Shown here: in pieces, positions 8,660 through 18,946 of the stretch
How positions within the stretch are numbered: the stretch's first letter is position 1
Layout of the letters: each line of letters starts with the position of its first letter
Assembly: GCF_004331255.1 (NCBI RefSeq)
Contig: NZ_SJOF01000010.1
Coordinates: forward strand, 84,561 to 148,560
Source: Acinetobacter sp. ANC 4173
GTDB taxonomy: Bacteria; Pseudomonadota; Gammaproteobacteria; Pseudomonadales; Moraxellaceae
Length of the DNA stretch: 64,000 nucleotides
Direction: 5' to 3'
The notes under the pieces: generated by a model
Told to the model about the DNA's origin: nothing
Databases searched by the model: none
What the model saw: the letters and a program-made list of their open reading frames with translations, nothing else
Made by a program: the position numbers and the translations under genes

Positions 8660-9509
8660 GTGGTTGCTCCATCGCTAATGAGTCGGAAAACAGCACCACA
8701 ACATGATGACCACTGGCTAACTGTGCCGCGGGAACCACATCAATCTGTGCAAACTCACCCGTTGTATGTCGACTCACTTTAGACACTGTACCGACCAAAT
8801 ATCCTGCTGGGAAATGCGCCCCTAAACCCGAGCTATACACTTTTTCACCCACCTTAATATTGGCACTGGTCGGAACATATTCCATTTTCAGATGTCCTAA
8901 ATCACCTGTACCTGAAACAATAGCACGCATACCTGTGTATTCTAAACGTACCGATAAAGAATGATCTTTGTCGGAAAGCAGCATGACACGGCTACTGTGT
9001 GGATACACATTGATTATTTGCCCCATAATCCCCTTATCGTCCAGTACCGTTTGTCCAACTTTCAAGTTGTTGGTTGAACCACGATTAATCACAATAATAT
9101 GGCGTAATGGATCCGCATCCGTCCCAATGACTTCAGCAATTTCCATTCGACCATCAATAATTAAAGGCGTATCGAGTAAACCACGTAAACGTGTATTTTC
9201 AGCAGAAAGTTCGGACAGCTTTTGCAAACGTACTTGGGCTTGTAGCAACTCCGCCTGCATGGCCGTGTTTTCACGACGTAATTGTGCCTCAGACTTGGTC
9301 TGCTGAGTCAACCATTCGCTGGACAATACAGGATAACTTGCCAAGGCATAAATGGGATTATATGCCGCATACAAGACATCTCTTGCAGGCTGTATCACAA
9401 GAGGTAAGCGCCAGTTAAAAAATAGCACCACCAAACATGTTACAACCGCAATGATAAATGAGCGAAATGATGGGGGCTGCCTAGAAAACAAATTTGTTTG
9501 CACAGCCAA
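8646..9509 (-). CDS. mreC: Rod shape-determining protein MreC
   Basis: A 287-residue bitopic inner-membrane protein. One TM helix lies at about residues 17-35 (SFIIAVVTCLVVLFFNW), followed by a periplasmic coiled coil at about 70-110 (SEAQLRRENTAMQAELL...) and the paired beta-barrel domain carrying VINRGSTNNLKVGQ and GIMGQIINVYPHSSRVMLLSD. It links cytoplasmic MreB filaments to periplasmic wall synthases. It lies eight bases downstream of mreB and overlaps mreD. Confidence 0.95.
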   Translation of the reverse strand: MAVQTNLFSRQPPSFRSFIIAVVTCLVVLFFNWRLPLVIQPARDVLYAAYNPIYALASYPVLSSEWLTQQTKSEAQLRRENTAMQAELLQAQVRLQKLSELSAENTRLRGLLDTPLIIDGRMEIAEVIGTDADPLRHIIVINRGSTNNLKVGQTVLDDKGIMGQIINVYPHSSRVMLLSDKDHSLSVRLEYTGMRAIVSGTGDLGHLKMEYVPTSANIKVGEKVYSSGLGAHFPAGYLVGTVSKVSRHTTGEFAQIDVVPAAQLASGHHVVVLFSDSLAMEQPHANR

Positions 9510-9517
9510 ATCCTTAA

Positions 9518-10579
<1,062 letters not shown>

Positions 10580-10696
10580 TTAACTTTATATGGACGCAAG
10601 GTCGCAACTTTAACTAAATGTGATGCTTTGAACAAGTCAATCGCTTATTATAACGCACGATATTTTGAAATTTTTTAATACTGATTAGGTGATGTT

Positions 10697-11011
10697 ATGT
10701 CTACATCGGATGCTCAGCATTCAGCAGATTTAAATGCTCAAACCGTTTCAGCGATCGCCAATCTTGCTCGTTTGTCGCTAGATGATACGCAATCTGCTGA
10801 ATATGCTCAAAGTTTAAACAAAATTTTAGGCATGATGGAAACCTTAAAAGGCATCGACACCGAAGGTGTTGAACCATTGAAAAGCCCTTTCGACAATCCA
10901 CAGCCGTTACGTGAAGACGTGGTGACTGAACAAAATCATCGTGAAGAATATCAAGCTGTTGCACCTGCAACTGAAGCAGGCTTGTACCTTGTACCACGCG
11001 TGATTGAATAA
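10697..11011 (+). CDS. gatC: Asp-tRNA(Asn)/Glu-tRNA(Gln) amidotransferase subunit C
   Basis: A 104-residue small subunit of the GatCAB complex, which converts Glu-tRNA(Gln) and Asp-tRNA(Asn) to the amidated forms. It wraps around GatA and supports assembly. The typical pattern IANLARLSLDDTQSAEYAQSLNKIL and the C-terminal LREDVVTEQ and LYLVPRVIE segments identify it. AGGTGA is six bases before the ATG. It leads the gatC-gatA-gatB operon and is divergent from mreB. Confidence 0.95.
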   Translation: MSTSDAQHSADLNAQTVSAIANLARLSLDDTQSAEYAQSLNKILGMMETLKGIDTEGVEPLKSPFDNPQPLREDVVTEQNHREEYQAVAPATEAGLYLVPRVIE

Positions 11012-11064
11012 TTTTCACTCAGTTGAACCATTTTTTTTAAATTAAACGTAAAGAATTATTTCTC

Positions 11065-12543
11065 ATGACCGATTTACACCGCTTATCGATTCGTGAACTT
11101 GCTGAGGGTTTGGCACAAGCTCAATTCTCTTCTCGCGAACTGACTGCACATTATTTAAAACGTATTGAAAAAATCGATGCTCAAGTCCAATCCTATGTGA
11201 CGGTGACGGCTGAACAAGCTTTGGCTCAAGCCGATGCCGCAGATGCTTTACGTCAAGCCGGTCAAGCGACTGTGCTCACAGGCGTGCCGATTGCACACAA
11301 AGATATTTTTTGTACTCAAGGCATTCGCACTTCTGCGGGTTCTAAGATGTTAGACAACTTTATCTCTCCTTACGATGCAACAGTGGTTGCCAAAGGTAAA
11401 ACCGCAGGTCTGGTGACTTTAGGTAAAGTGAACATGGATGAATTTGCCATGGGTTCAACCTCTGAGTCATCTTACTACGGCGCTACCAAAAACCCGTGGG
11501 CACTTGATCACGTACCAGGTGGTTCTTCAGGTGGTTCTGCAGCAGTGGTTGCGGCTGACCTTGCACCATTTGCGACAGGTACAGATACCGGTGGTTCAAT
11601 CCGTCAGCCTGCGTCGTTCTGTGGTTTAACCGGTTTAAAACCAACTTATGGTCGTGTATCCCGTTTCGGGATGATTGCGTATGCATCATCACTCGATCAA
11701 GGTGGCCCAATGGCTCGTTCGGCAGAAGACTGTGCCTACCTGATGAACGTGATGGCAGGTCATGACGCGAAAGACTCAACTTCTATTGAAAAAGATGTTG
11801 ATGATTATGTGGCAAACCTAAACAGCACAGCGGTTAAAAGCTTACGCATTGGTATTCCAAAGCAATACTTTAATGTCGCTGGTTTAGACGCAGCAGTAAA
11901 AGCACGTGTTGAAGAGTCATTAAAAAAGTTGGAAGAGATGGGCGCAACACTTGTTGAGATTGATCTCAACATGACTGAAGCTTATGTTCCAACCTATTAT
12001 TTGATTGCTCCTGCGGAAGCATCATCGAACCTCTCTCGTTTTGATGGCGTACGTTACGGCTACCGCTGTGAAAACCCAACTGACATTTTAGACTTATATA
12101 AACGCTCTCGTTCTGAAGGTTTTGGCCCTGAAGTACAACGTCGTATCCTGATTGGAACCTATGCCCTGTCTGCGGGTTACTACGATGCTTACTATGTGAA
12201 AGCGCAGAAAGTTCGTCGTTTAATCCAACAAGACTTCTTGAAAGCCTTTGAAAATGTTGATGTGATTGCTGCGCCATCTGCACCAACGACAGCTTACCGC
12301 ATTGGCGCATCGTTAGACCCAGTCGAAATGTATTTGGGCGACATCTACACCATCGCAGTGAACTTGGCAGGTTTACCAGCCATCAACGCCCCTGTTGGCT
12401 TTGACCAAGATCAACTCCCTGTTGGCTTACAGTTGATTGGTAACTACTGGTCAGAATCACAATTGTTGTCAATTGTTCATCAATACCAACAAAACACGGA
12501 CTGGCACACCAAACGTGCAGCAATTGCTGAGGAGAATGCATAA
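11065..12543 (+). CDS. gatA: Asp-tRNA(Asn)/Glu-tRNA(Gln) amidotransferase subunit A
   Basis: A 492-residue amidase-signature enzyme that releases ammonia from glutamine for GatB. The full Ser-cisSer-Lys triad is present: K79 in AHKD, S154 in [10 protein letters not shown] and S178 in [11 protein letters not shown]. The stop codon overlaps the next start as TAATG, so gatB is translationally coupled. Confidence 0.97.
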   Translation: MTDLHRLSIRELAEGLAQAQFSSRELTAHYLKRIEKIDAQVQSYVTVTAEQALAQADAADALRQAGQATVLTGVPIAHKDIFCTQGIRTSAGSKMLDNFISPYDATVVAKGKTAGLVTLGKVNMDEFAMGSTSESSYYGATKNPWALDHVPGGSSGGSAAVVAADLAPFATGTDTGGSIRQPASFCGLTGLKPTYGRVSRFGMIAYASSLDQGGPMARSAEDCAYLMNVMAGHDAKDSTSIEKDVDDYVANLNSTAVKSLRIGIPKQYFNVAGLDAAVKARVEESLKKLEEMGATLVEIDLNMTEAYVPTYYLIAPAEASSNLSRFDGVRYGYRCENPTDILDLYKRSRSEGFGPEVQRRILIGTYALSAGYYDAYYVKAQKVRRLIQQDFLKAFENVDVIAAPSAPTTAYRIGASLDPVEMYLGDIYTIAVNLAGLPAINAPVGFDQDQLPVGLQLIGNYWSESQLLSIVHQYQQNTDWHTKRAAIAEENA

Positions 12544-14009
12544 TGGCTGAAGCTCAAAAGTTGAAATTGATTGACGGTTGGGAAGTCGTTATCGGGATTG
12601 AGATTCACACTCAGCTTGCGACCAAATCTAAAATTTTCTCAGGTTCTTCGACCGAATTTGGTCAAGACCCAAATACACAAGCCAGCCTTGTCGATTTGGC
12701 AATGCCGGGTGTGTTGCCTGTTTTAAATAAACAAGTGGTGGATTTGGCGATTCGTTTTGGTTTAGGTATTGATGCTTTTATCGACCAAGCATCAGTATTT
12801 GCACGTAAAAACTACTTCTATCCAGACTCACCAAAAGGCTACCAAATTAGCCAGATGGACAACCCGATTGTGGGCTTGGGTCATATCGACATTCAACTTG
12901 AAGATGGTACGGTGAAGCGCATTGGCGTAACGCGTGCTCACCTAGAGGAAGATGCCGGTAAATCGATCCATGACCAGTTTGAAGGCATGTCAGGTATCGA
13001 CTTAAACCGTGCAGGTACACCTTTACTTGAAATCGTGTCTGAACCTGACATGCGTTCGGTCGAAGAAGCTGTGGCGTATATCAAGTCGATTCACACGTTA
13101 GTACGTTGGTTGGGTATTTCTGACGGTAACATGGCCGAAGGTTCATTCCGTGCCGACTGTAACGTGTCGCTACGTCGTCCGGGTAACGAATTTGGTACAC
13201 GCTGTGAACTAAAAAACCTCAACTCATTCCGTTTCATTGAACAAGCGATCAATGTTGAAATTGAACGCCAAATGGACATTTTGGAAGACGGCGGCAAAAT
13301 CGACCAAGAAACACGTCTATTTGACCCAGTAAAAATGGAAACGCGTTCAATGCGTTCGAAAGAAGAAGCGAACGACTATCGCTACTTCCCTGACCCAGAC
13401 TTGTTGCCTGTGATTATTTCAGATGCACAAATTGAAGCGGCTCGCACAACATTACCTGAGTTACCTGCGGCACGTCGTGAGCGTTTCGTAGCGGACTTTG
13501 GTGTGACTGAGTATGATGCTCACGTTTTAACGCTAACGCGTGAAATGTCAGAATTCTATGAAGCAGTGGTTCAAGCTGCTGGCGGTGCTGCTCAAGGTAA
13601 AGTATCTGCAAACTGGGTGATGGGCGAATTCTCGGGTGCTTTAAATAAAGCAGGCTTAGAGTTGACGGATTCCCCTGTTTCGGCTGAACAGTTGGGTGGC
13701 ATGATTGCACGTATTGTGGACAACACCATTAACGGTAAAATTGCGAAGCAAGTGTTTGGCTTTATGTGGGAAGAAGGCAAAACTGCCGATGCCATTATTG
13801 CTGAAAAAGGCTTGAAGCAAGAAACCGACACAGGTGCAATTGAAGCGATTATTAAAGATGTGCTTGCAGCCAATGAAAAAATGGTTGAAGAGTACAAGTC
13901 TGGTAAAGAGAAAGCCTTTAATGGTCTTGTCGGTCAAGTGATGAAAGCTGCAAAAGGCAAAGCTAACCCTGCACAAGTGAATGAACTGATGAAGAAATTG
14001 ATTGGTTAA
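12543..14009 (+). CDS. gatB: Asp-tRNA(Asn)/Glu-tRNA(Gln) amidotransferase subunit B
   Basis: A 488-residue kinase/transamidase subunit that binds the misacylated tRNA, activates the acyl group and accepts ammonia from GatA. Signatures are [13 protein letters not shown] near the start, [13 protein letters not shown], and [17 protein letters not shown] sequence (here [17 protein letters not shown]), with a C-terminal YqeY-like tail domain ending in [18 protein letters not shown]. It overlaps gatA by one base and is followed by a strong terminator. Confidence 0.97.
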   Translation: MAEAQKLKLIDGWEVVIGIEIHTQLATKSKIFSGSSTEFGQDPNTQASLVDLAMPGVLPVLNKQVVDLAIRFGLGIDAFIDQASVFARKNYFYPDSPKGYQISQMDNPIVGLGHIDIQLEDGTVKRIGVTRAHLEEDAGKSIHDQFEGMSGIDLNRAGTPLLEIVSEPDMRSVEEAVAYIKSIHTLVRWLGISDGNMAEGSFRADCNVSLRRPGNEFGTRCELKNLNSFRFIEQAINVEIERQMDILEDGGKIDQETRLFDPVKMETRSMRSKEEANDYRYFPDPDLLPVIISDAQIEAARTTLPELPAARRERFVADFGVTEYDAHVLTLTREMSEFYEAVVQAAGGAAQGKVSANWVMGEFSGALNKAGLELTDSPVSAEQLGGMIARIVDNTINGKIAKQVFGFMWEEGKTADAIIAEKGLKQETDTGAIEAIIKDVLAANEKMVEEYKSGKEKAFNGLVGQVMKAAKGKANPAQVNELMKKLIG

Positions 14010-14030
14010 TCTGATCTTTCTTTAAAAAGA

Positions 14031-14057
14031 AAACCCGCTTTAGAGCGGGTTTTTTCT
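14031..14057. terminator. Bidirectional terminator between gatB and the HEPN-like gene
   Basis: A 9-bp perfect stem (aaacccgct/agcgggttt) with a TTAG loop has T-rich sequence on both outgoing strands. The stop codon of the convergent minus-strand gene lies inside it. Confidence 0.88.
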
Positions 14058-15164
14058 TAATTCATTAGGTCGTAAATCAGGTATGTCCACATTAATTTCT
14101 GTCGCCTTAATACCTATAAATTCATGATTTTTAATAATTTCTTTATTCACTAATATTTCTATCGTGCGAAATGTTAGCTGCATAATTGATTCTAATATTT
14201 CAGGAAGAATTTGATTAATTTTAACATCCTTAGAATAGAATAATGTTCTTCCTTTATACTTGTCTAGTTGCCCTTCACTGTAGTCAGGCATAAGAATAAA
14301 TCTTTCTTTTAACTTACCCTTTTCTTTGTTCTCATAGATACTAGCTTCCATATCTAAAAAACCATTATGTACAATATGATTTCGTAATTTCTTAATTAAT
14401 AGAACATCTGAATGTTTATCTTCAAATACAGTGCCTTCTCTTTCATCAGTAGACCATTTTAATTTTTTGTCATCTTTATTTTGGCCAATTAAAGAGTCAC
14501 CATGTGAATAATCTAATGATTTTCTCTTTGGGTACTCATCAAATTTTGGAGGTAAATTTTCAGCTTCAAAAGCTAATTTACTTAAATAATCTAATACAGA
14601 AGAAGTCTTAATTATTATTGACTCTAAAAGTGAGCTAATAATAATACCTTCCCTTGAATATATAGTTGTTAGCCCTTCTTTTGTTTTACGTCCTTCAAAT
14701 ATATTTTCACTATTAAATTGATCATAAAAGAAGTACAAATTATCTTGTATTTGTCTGCAAAGATTCTGAATATTTTTTGTCAAATATAGAACTTCAAAAG
14801 AATAAAAATATTTATATATAGATTTCTTCATTTCCGATTTAACAACTGTTTCTTCGAGATAGTTTTTAAATTCATCTCTTGACAACAGACTTTCCCCACT
14901 CAACCCTGCATATATAAAATATTTACTCTTGTCTAATTTTTCATAATACTCAACATTAAGCTGGTCATAAATTTCCAGTTCATTTTCAAAAAGCGTATTA
15001 ATGATACGATCAGCGTAAAATACGCACGCATTGTCAATTCTGCCCATCATAAGTTTTATATTGGATGAATAACTCCCATCACTTTTTTTCACAATGTGAT
15101 ATTTATGCTTTGTATCAATTTTTTTAGTTGATATACCATCTAGATTAAGTATTTGTTGTCGCAT
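14040..15164 (-). CDS. Protein of unknown function with HEPN-like R-X4-H motif
   Basis: This 374-residue protein is not recognised as a named family. It is Lys/Asn/Ile/Tyr-rich and its DNA is clearly more AT-rich than gatB or the genes beyond, a sign of separate origin. A mainly helical C-terminal half contains a hydrophobic helix (ISSLLESIIIKTSSVLDYL, about residues 176-194) and then IKKLRNHIVHNG, whose R261-N-H-I-V-H266 fits the R-X4-6-H signature of HEPN domains, many of which are RNases in toxin-antitoxin, abortive-infection and CRISPR systems. No signal peptide or TM helix is evident, so it is probably cytoplasmic. The ATG at 15164 has no clear Shine-Dalgarno; a TTG precedes it directly. 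No partner antitoxin gene lies beside it. The RNase role is inference. Confidence 0.7.
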   Translation of the reverse strand: MRQQILNLDGISTKKIDTKHKYHIVKKSDGSYSSNIKLMMGRIDNACVFYADRIINTLFENELEIYDQLNVEYYEKLDKSKYFIYAGLSGESLLSRDEFKNYLEETVVKSEMKKSIYKYFYSFEVLYLTKNIQNLCRQIQDNLYFFYDQFNSENIFEGRKTKEGLTTIYSREGIIISSLLESIIIKTSSVLDYLSKLAFEAENLPPKFDEYPKRKSLDYSHGDSLIGQNKDDKKLKWSTDEREGTVFEDKHSDVLLIKKLRNHIVHNGFLDMEASIYENKEKGKLKERFILMPDYSEGQLDKYKGRTLFYSKDVKINQILPEILESIMQLTFRTIEILVNKEIIKNHEFIGIKATEINVDIPDLRPNELRKNPL

Positions 15165-15309
15165 CAATAATCACAATTCAAAAAATCACAGTAAATTCAT
15201 TATATTAAAATTTTTATCTAAATTGTAAATCAGATCCTCAAAAGAATATTTTTTATTTAAAAAAATCAGATATATAGAATAACCTCAACATCCAAAATCT
15301 AAATAATAT

Positions 15310-15445
15310 ATCTACCTTCACCCCCTTGCGAAGCAGTGCTTCTCATCCCAATGGAGAAGGAGCTTTCATTACAAATTCAATAACATCATCAATTGAGTAA
15401 TGGATATTCCCTCTCCTTTAGGAGAGGGTTAGAGAGAGGTAAAAC
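15310..15445. repeat. REP-like palindromic intergenic sequence
   Basis: Non-coding sequence next to the HEPN-like gene holds a perfect GC-rich palindrome, ccctctcc-TTTA-ggagaggg, at 15409-15428, followed by GTTAGAGAGAGGT, and about 80 bases earlier a related C-rich tract with the small palindrome gaagcagtgcttc. This composition resembles dispersed repetitive extragenic palindromes. A terminator role for the gene at 15445 is also possible, but no T-run follows. Confidence 0.5.
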
Positions 15446-15960
15446 TACCTCACCACACCCAGCTTATTCCAAATATCAGGCGTCAAAAATGTCGTCACCA
15501 TCTTGTTTAAATCCACATAACGTAACAAACCATTCAACTGCTGCTTCACTTCGGTATTCTTTACAATTTCTTCGCCTGTAATCTGTCCCAGCTGCTGAAA
15601 ACTTTCACCGACAGCTTGTATGCCCTCTGCCTGAATCACCGCTTTGGTTTGCGTCGAACATTGCTCGACCAAAATGCGCTGCAACACCTGCGCCACATTT
15701 TTATCCAATGCGGTTTTCTGATCTTCCGTGACCTGACTATACTGCTTTAAATCAGGATGCGTCGATAACGCCACAAAAGTCCACTGCAACACGGCGGTTT
15801 TATCGGTAGCTGTAGTCGATTTCACTAGACAATCACTCAGTTGATCGACTGGGGTACTCGCCATGCTCATCTGCGTTGCACCCAAAACCGTGGCTACCAA
15901 CAACACTGCATGACCAAGACCCGACCATTTCCCCTGAGTTTTCACAAGCTGTACAGACAT
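15445..15960 (-). CDS. Hypothetical exported protein
   Basis: A protein of 171 residues from the ATG at 15960; an upstream in-frame ATG at 15999 would add 13 residues. Neither start has a strong ribosome site. From 15960 the N-terminus looks like a signal peptide with a hydrophobic core (HAVLLVATVLGATQMSMA), leaving a mature protein starting STPVDQLSDCLVKS with two cysteines (in DCLVK and EQCST) that may pair in the periplasm. The rest is helical and polar. I do not recognise a catalytic motif. It sits downstream of the LysR gene on the same strand but with about 80 bases between them. Confidence 0.72.
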   Translation of the reverse strand: MSVQLVKTQGKWSGLGHAVLLVATVLGATQMSMASTPVDQLSDCLVKSTTATDKTAVLQWTFVALSTHPDLKQYSQVTEDQKTALDKNVAQVLQRILVEQCSTQTKAVIQAEGIQAVGESFQQLGQITGEEIVKNTEVKQQLNGLLRYVDLNKMVTTFLTPDIWNKLGVVR

Positions 15961-16041
15961 CTGCTGAATTCCAATAACTGATTGGCTTCTTTGTAGCATA
16001 TGACTTTAGCGTTGGTTGTTATGACTCTGTATCTCGTGGGG

Positions 16042-16926
16042 CTATTTGCCTAATAATTGCAACACATACTGTAAACGTACATTTTCAGGATTGTGCTTAT
16101 ACACCGCATAAATTGGGGCAATACATGGTACATCTGCTTTTAACGGTTTGTAGATAATCTGTTTGTTCCAGAAATCTCGAATGGCTTCAGGCACAATCGA
16201 TAAGCCAATACCTGCGGCAATCAAGTTTAAACTGGAGGTTAAACGCGGAGCTTCTTGGACAATTTTGGGACTAAACCCCGCTTGATAACAACTCGCCATA
16301 ATATTGTCGAATAAGTCCTGCCCTGCTAAACGCCGATACAATACAAAATCGTAAGGTTCTAAAGCCAATAATTGGATTGCATCGGACTGTTCCGCTAAGG
16401 GATGATTATTCGGCATCGCCACAATCAAGGGTTCATCCAGTACATGCAGGCTATTTAGCCCCAAACCAATCGGTGCAGGTTTACGCAAAAATACGATGTC
16501 ATTTTTATCATTGCTGATGGAATCAATCAGTGAGTTACTGCCATCTTCTTCCAGATGAATAGACACCGCAGGAAAAGCCTCACGGAAGCGCCGCAGCAAA
16601 GCAGGTAAGAAAGGATGCAACCCGACCGAATTGGTAAAGCCAATATTCAATTGCCCTTCTAAGCCTTGTGTAATGTTCTTCACGCGCTGTGGAATCGCCT
16701 GTGCATGTGCCAATATGGTCAGTGCTTCCTGATACAGCACTTTCCCTGCTTCAGTTGCCTCTACGCCACGTGGTAACCGTTTCAGTAGCTGTGCATTCAA
16801 TTCATCTTCCAGACCTTTAATGATGCGGGTCAAAGGTGGCTGCTGCATATTTAAACGCACGGCTGCACGTGAAATATTGCTTTCTTCTACCACAGCCACA
16901 AAGGCGTTGAGCTTGTGTATATCCAT
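16042..16926 (-). CDS. LysR-family transcriptional regulator
   Basis: A 294-residue LysR-type regulator. The N-terminal winged helix-turn-helix is MDIHKLNAFVAVVEESNISRAAVRLNMQQPPLTRIIKGLEDEL (residues 1-43), and the co-inducer-binding domain begins near GLEGQLNIGFTNSVGLHPFLP. A GAGGGTGG ribosome site precedes the ATG. It is divergent from the chromate-transporter pair at 17041-18128, with a LysR-like palindrome between them, so it probably controls that operon and itself. The PPLTRIIKGLE recognition-helix region resembles the CbnR/CatM branch, but the inducer cannot be inferred. Confidence 0.92.
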   Translation of the reverse strand: MDIHKLNAFVAVVEESNISRAAVRLNMQQPPLTRIIKGLEDELNAQLLKRLPRGVEATEAGKVLYQEALTILAHAQAIPQRVKNITQGLEGQLNIGFTNSVGLHPFLPALLRRFREAFPAVSIHLEEDGSNSLIDSISNDKNDIVFLRKPAPIGLGLNSLHVLDEPLIVAMPNNHPLAEQSDAIQLLALEPYDFVLYRRLAGQDLFDNIMASCYQAGFSPKIVQEAPRLTSSLNLIAAGIGLSIVPEAIRDFWNKQIIYKPLKADVPCIAPIYAVYKHNPENVRLQYVLQLLGK

Positions 16927-16946
16927 CGTCCACCCTCTAGATTAAA

Positions 16947-16963
16947 CATACTATTTAGGTATG
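16947..16963. promoter_or_regulatory. Candidate LysR operator (T-N11-A palindrome)
   Basis: CATAC-N7-GTATG is a perfect dyad in the 114-base gap between the divergent lysR and chrA genes. It contains the T-N11-A core expected of LysR-type binding sites and lies 21 bases upstream of the lysR start codon. Confidence 0.65.
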
Positions 16964-17040
16964 GATTACATCATAAATAGCATTTTTCATTATAACGCAA
17001 CAGGCGCATACTTTTGACATTAGAACGAGTGAGGTCAGCA

Positions 17041-17616
17041 ATGAAAACGCAAGTCATGACATTGGAGCAAAACATTCATCCCAATCATCAGGAATTATTT
17101 ATGGGATTTATGAAGCTAGGTCTAATGGGGTTTGGTGGAGTACTGCCACTGGCACACCGTATGATTGTGGATGATCGTAAATGGCTCAGCATTGAGGAAT
17201 TCACGCATTTGTTAGGCGTGTGTCAACTGCTCCCCGGTGGCAATATCATCAATATGGCGGTGGCTATTGGCTATCAATTTCAAGGTGTGAAGGGCGCAAT
17301 AAGTGCTGTGGTGGGTCTCATCTCAGCACCTACTTTAATTGTGATTCTGCTGTATGAACTGTATGCACAATTTCAGTCCATCCCCATGGTCAAACACATG
17401 CTTGAAGGTTTGGCAGCGGCTGCCGCAGGTTTGTTATTTGCTATGGGATTAAAAATGCTGCGTCCCATTATGAAACGCTATTTAACGTGGTTGACCATAG
17501 GCATGACTTTTTTATTTATGTTGGTCATCAAAATTCCATTGCTACTGACTTTGCTGATTTTAGTTGCCCTCAATATCACGGTTTTAAGTTTCAACAAAGG
17601 AGCAAAAAACGCATGA
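17041..17616 (+). CDS. Chromate transporter, ChrA half-protein 1
   Basis: A 191-residue membrane protein of the CHR family, one of a pair of short ChrA proteins that together replace the long two-domain form. The family pattern FMKLGLMGFGGVLPLAHRMIVDDRKWLS is at about residues 21-48, followed by LLPGGNIINMAVAIGYQFQG and about five hydrophobic segments. The start is the ATG at 17041 with GAGG six bases upstream; an in-frame TTG at 17014 is less likely. Its stop overlaps the start of the second half (ATGA). The family is associated with chromate efflux or sulfate-like anions; the true substrate is unproven. Confidence 0.87.
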   Translation: MKTQVMTLEQNIHPNHQELFMGFMKLGLMGFGGVLPLAHRMIVDDRKWLSIEEFTHLLGVCQLLPGGNIINMAVAIGYQFQGVKGAISAVVGLISAPTLIVILLYELYAQFQSIPMVKHMLEGLAAAAAGLLFAMGLKMLRPIMKRYLTWLTIGMTFLFMLVIKIPLLLTLLILVALNITVLSFNKGAKNA

Positions 17617-18128
17617 TTCTGATTGCTTTAGCCATCGTTTTTACTCAGCTTTCTTTACTGGCTTTTGGCGGTGGTAATGCCATTTTGCCTGAAATGCAAC
17701 ATCAAGTGGTCGAGGTGCATCACTGGTTAACCGCCACCGAATTTAGCACCATGTTTGCGATGGCACAGGCAGCACCCGGCCCCAATATGATGATTGTTCC
17801 GCTGGTTGGTTGGCATGTAGCAGGCCCCGCAGGACTCTTGGTCACCTCATTGGCCAAATTTGGACCCTCATCCGTGATTACGGTATTCGCACTCAAATTC
17901 TGGAACCAGTTTAAAGACCATCCTCTACGCGAACGCTTTGAAAAAGCCTTAAAGCCGATTACGGTGGGTTTGGTATTAGTCAGTGCATGGATTATTGCCG
18001 ATGCATCGGCACAAAATAACTTACTGATTGCCATCATTGTAATTGCGACGGTGATGAGTCTGTTTAAGAAAGTACATCCACTTTGGGTTATGCTCTTTGG
18101 CGCAACTGCAGGCGCTTGTTTTCTATAA
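17613..18128 (+). CDS. Chromate transporter, ChrA half-protein 2
   Basis: A 171-residue partner of the preceding gene with the second CHR-domain signature: FTQLSLLAFGGGNAILPEMQHQVVE near the N-terminus and AQAAPGPNMMIVPLVGW at about residues 47-63. The start at 17613 is supported by AAGGAG upstream and by the four-base overlap with its neighbour; longer in-frame extensions lie wholly inside the first gene. The two halves presumably form an antiparallel hetero-oligomer. Confidence 0.87.
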   Translation: MILIALAIVFTQLSLLAFGGGNAILPEMQHQVVEVHHWLTATEFSTMFAMAQAAPGPNMMIVPLVGWHVAGPAGLLVTSLAKFGPSSVITVFALKFWNQFKDHPLRERFEKALKPITVGLVLVSAWIIADASAQNNLLIAIIVIATVMSLFKKVHPLWVMLFGATAGACFL

Positions 18129-18147
18129 AAATATCACAAAGTTAAAT

Positions 18148-18168
18148 AAACCCGCACAATGCGGGTTT
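18148..18168. terminator. Hairpin between convergent chrA pair and hypothetical gene
   Basis: A 9-bp perfect stem (aaacccgca/tgcgggttt) with a three-base loop follows the chrA pair. The T-run after it is broken (catcattttt), so termination strength is uncertain. Confidence 0.6.
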
Positions 18169-18240
18169 CATCATTTTTCTAATTAGATACGGAGTGAATC
18201 CAACTCACCGAGTGGCATCTCCTGTCGGATAAAACATGAT

Positions 18241-18723
18241 TTAATATTGCGCTAAATCTCGCTCCCGACAAGACAGCTCATAATATTCAGCTTGCGGACG
18301 TCTTTTTAGAATATGACTATAATAATCAGTATTATCGTTTGCGATAACACCTAAAGAACACTGATTCTTTTTGGCAAATTGTTGCAGTGCGGCTAAATCC
18401 GCAGTTTTACTCAATACAGCGCCCCAACCTTCACTGACACAACAGCCGATATACTGTGACATATATTCATCCGACACCGCGACCACATTTTGTCCCATAA
18501 ACTTGAGTGGTTTTTTAATGCGAAATACATCGTTGTAGTCATAACGGGAAACTTCAGGTTTCTTGGCAATAAAGCCACCCGCTTGTAAAACTTTAAAAGT
18601 CGGAAAATCTTGTTTCGCAGTCCCCATCCCCCGATAGCTGGTCATATCCGCAGCCATGGTCACTGAAGAAAAACTGATTGCGACCCACAACAAACTTTTT
18701 GAAACCCAGTGCTTCACGCCCAT
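18241..18723 (-). CDS. Hypothetical exported protein, cysteine-containing
   Basis: A 160-residue protein with a signal peptide (MGVKHWVSKSLLWVAISFSSVTMA, cleavage before ADMTSY). AAGGATA precedes the ATG. The mature part carries four cysteines, including an adjacent pair in IGCCVSEGWGAVLSK, and one each in NQCSLGV and LSCRERD, suggesting disulfides in the periplasm. I recognise no named domain. It is transcribed towards the chrA pair, and its upstream region is shared with the divergent DJ-1/PfpI gene. Confidence 0.75.
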   Translation of the reverse strand: MGVKHWVSKSLLWVAISFSSVTMAADMTSYRGMGTAKQDFPTFKVLQAGGFIAKKPEVSRYDYNDVFRIKKPLKFMGQNVVAVSDEYMSQYIGCCVSEGWGAVLSKTADLAALQQFAKKNQCSLGVIANDNTDYYSHILKRRPQAEYYELSCRERDLAQY

Positions 18724-18946
18724 CTTTGTTATCCTTTGTTATTGCTATACGACAGACTGGCATTTTAATCCAGATCAGGTCTAAAACAACTGATGATTAC
18801 GATGAAATTGGATGTCTTTTATTTTCCCTCCCTCTACTGATAATTCGTTACGACTAAAGACAACAAAGCCTGACTTAAACTGATCATCGGGCTATGCTAT
18901 GTTGAAACAAAATGATTCCATACATAACAACACAGAGAGAAAAATC

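Noticed and set aside
13414..13976. Minus-strand ORFs of about 100 codons inside gatB
   Set aside because: Antisense to a highly conserved gene; no ribosome site and no recognisable protein content.
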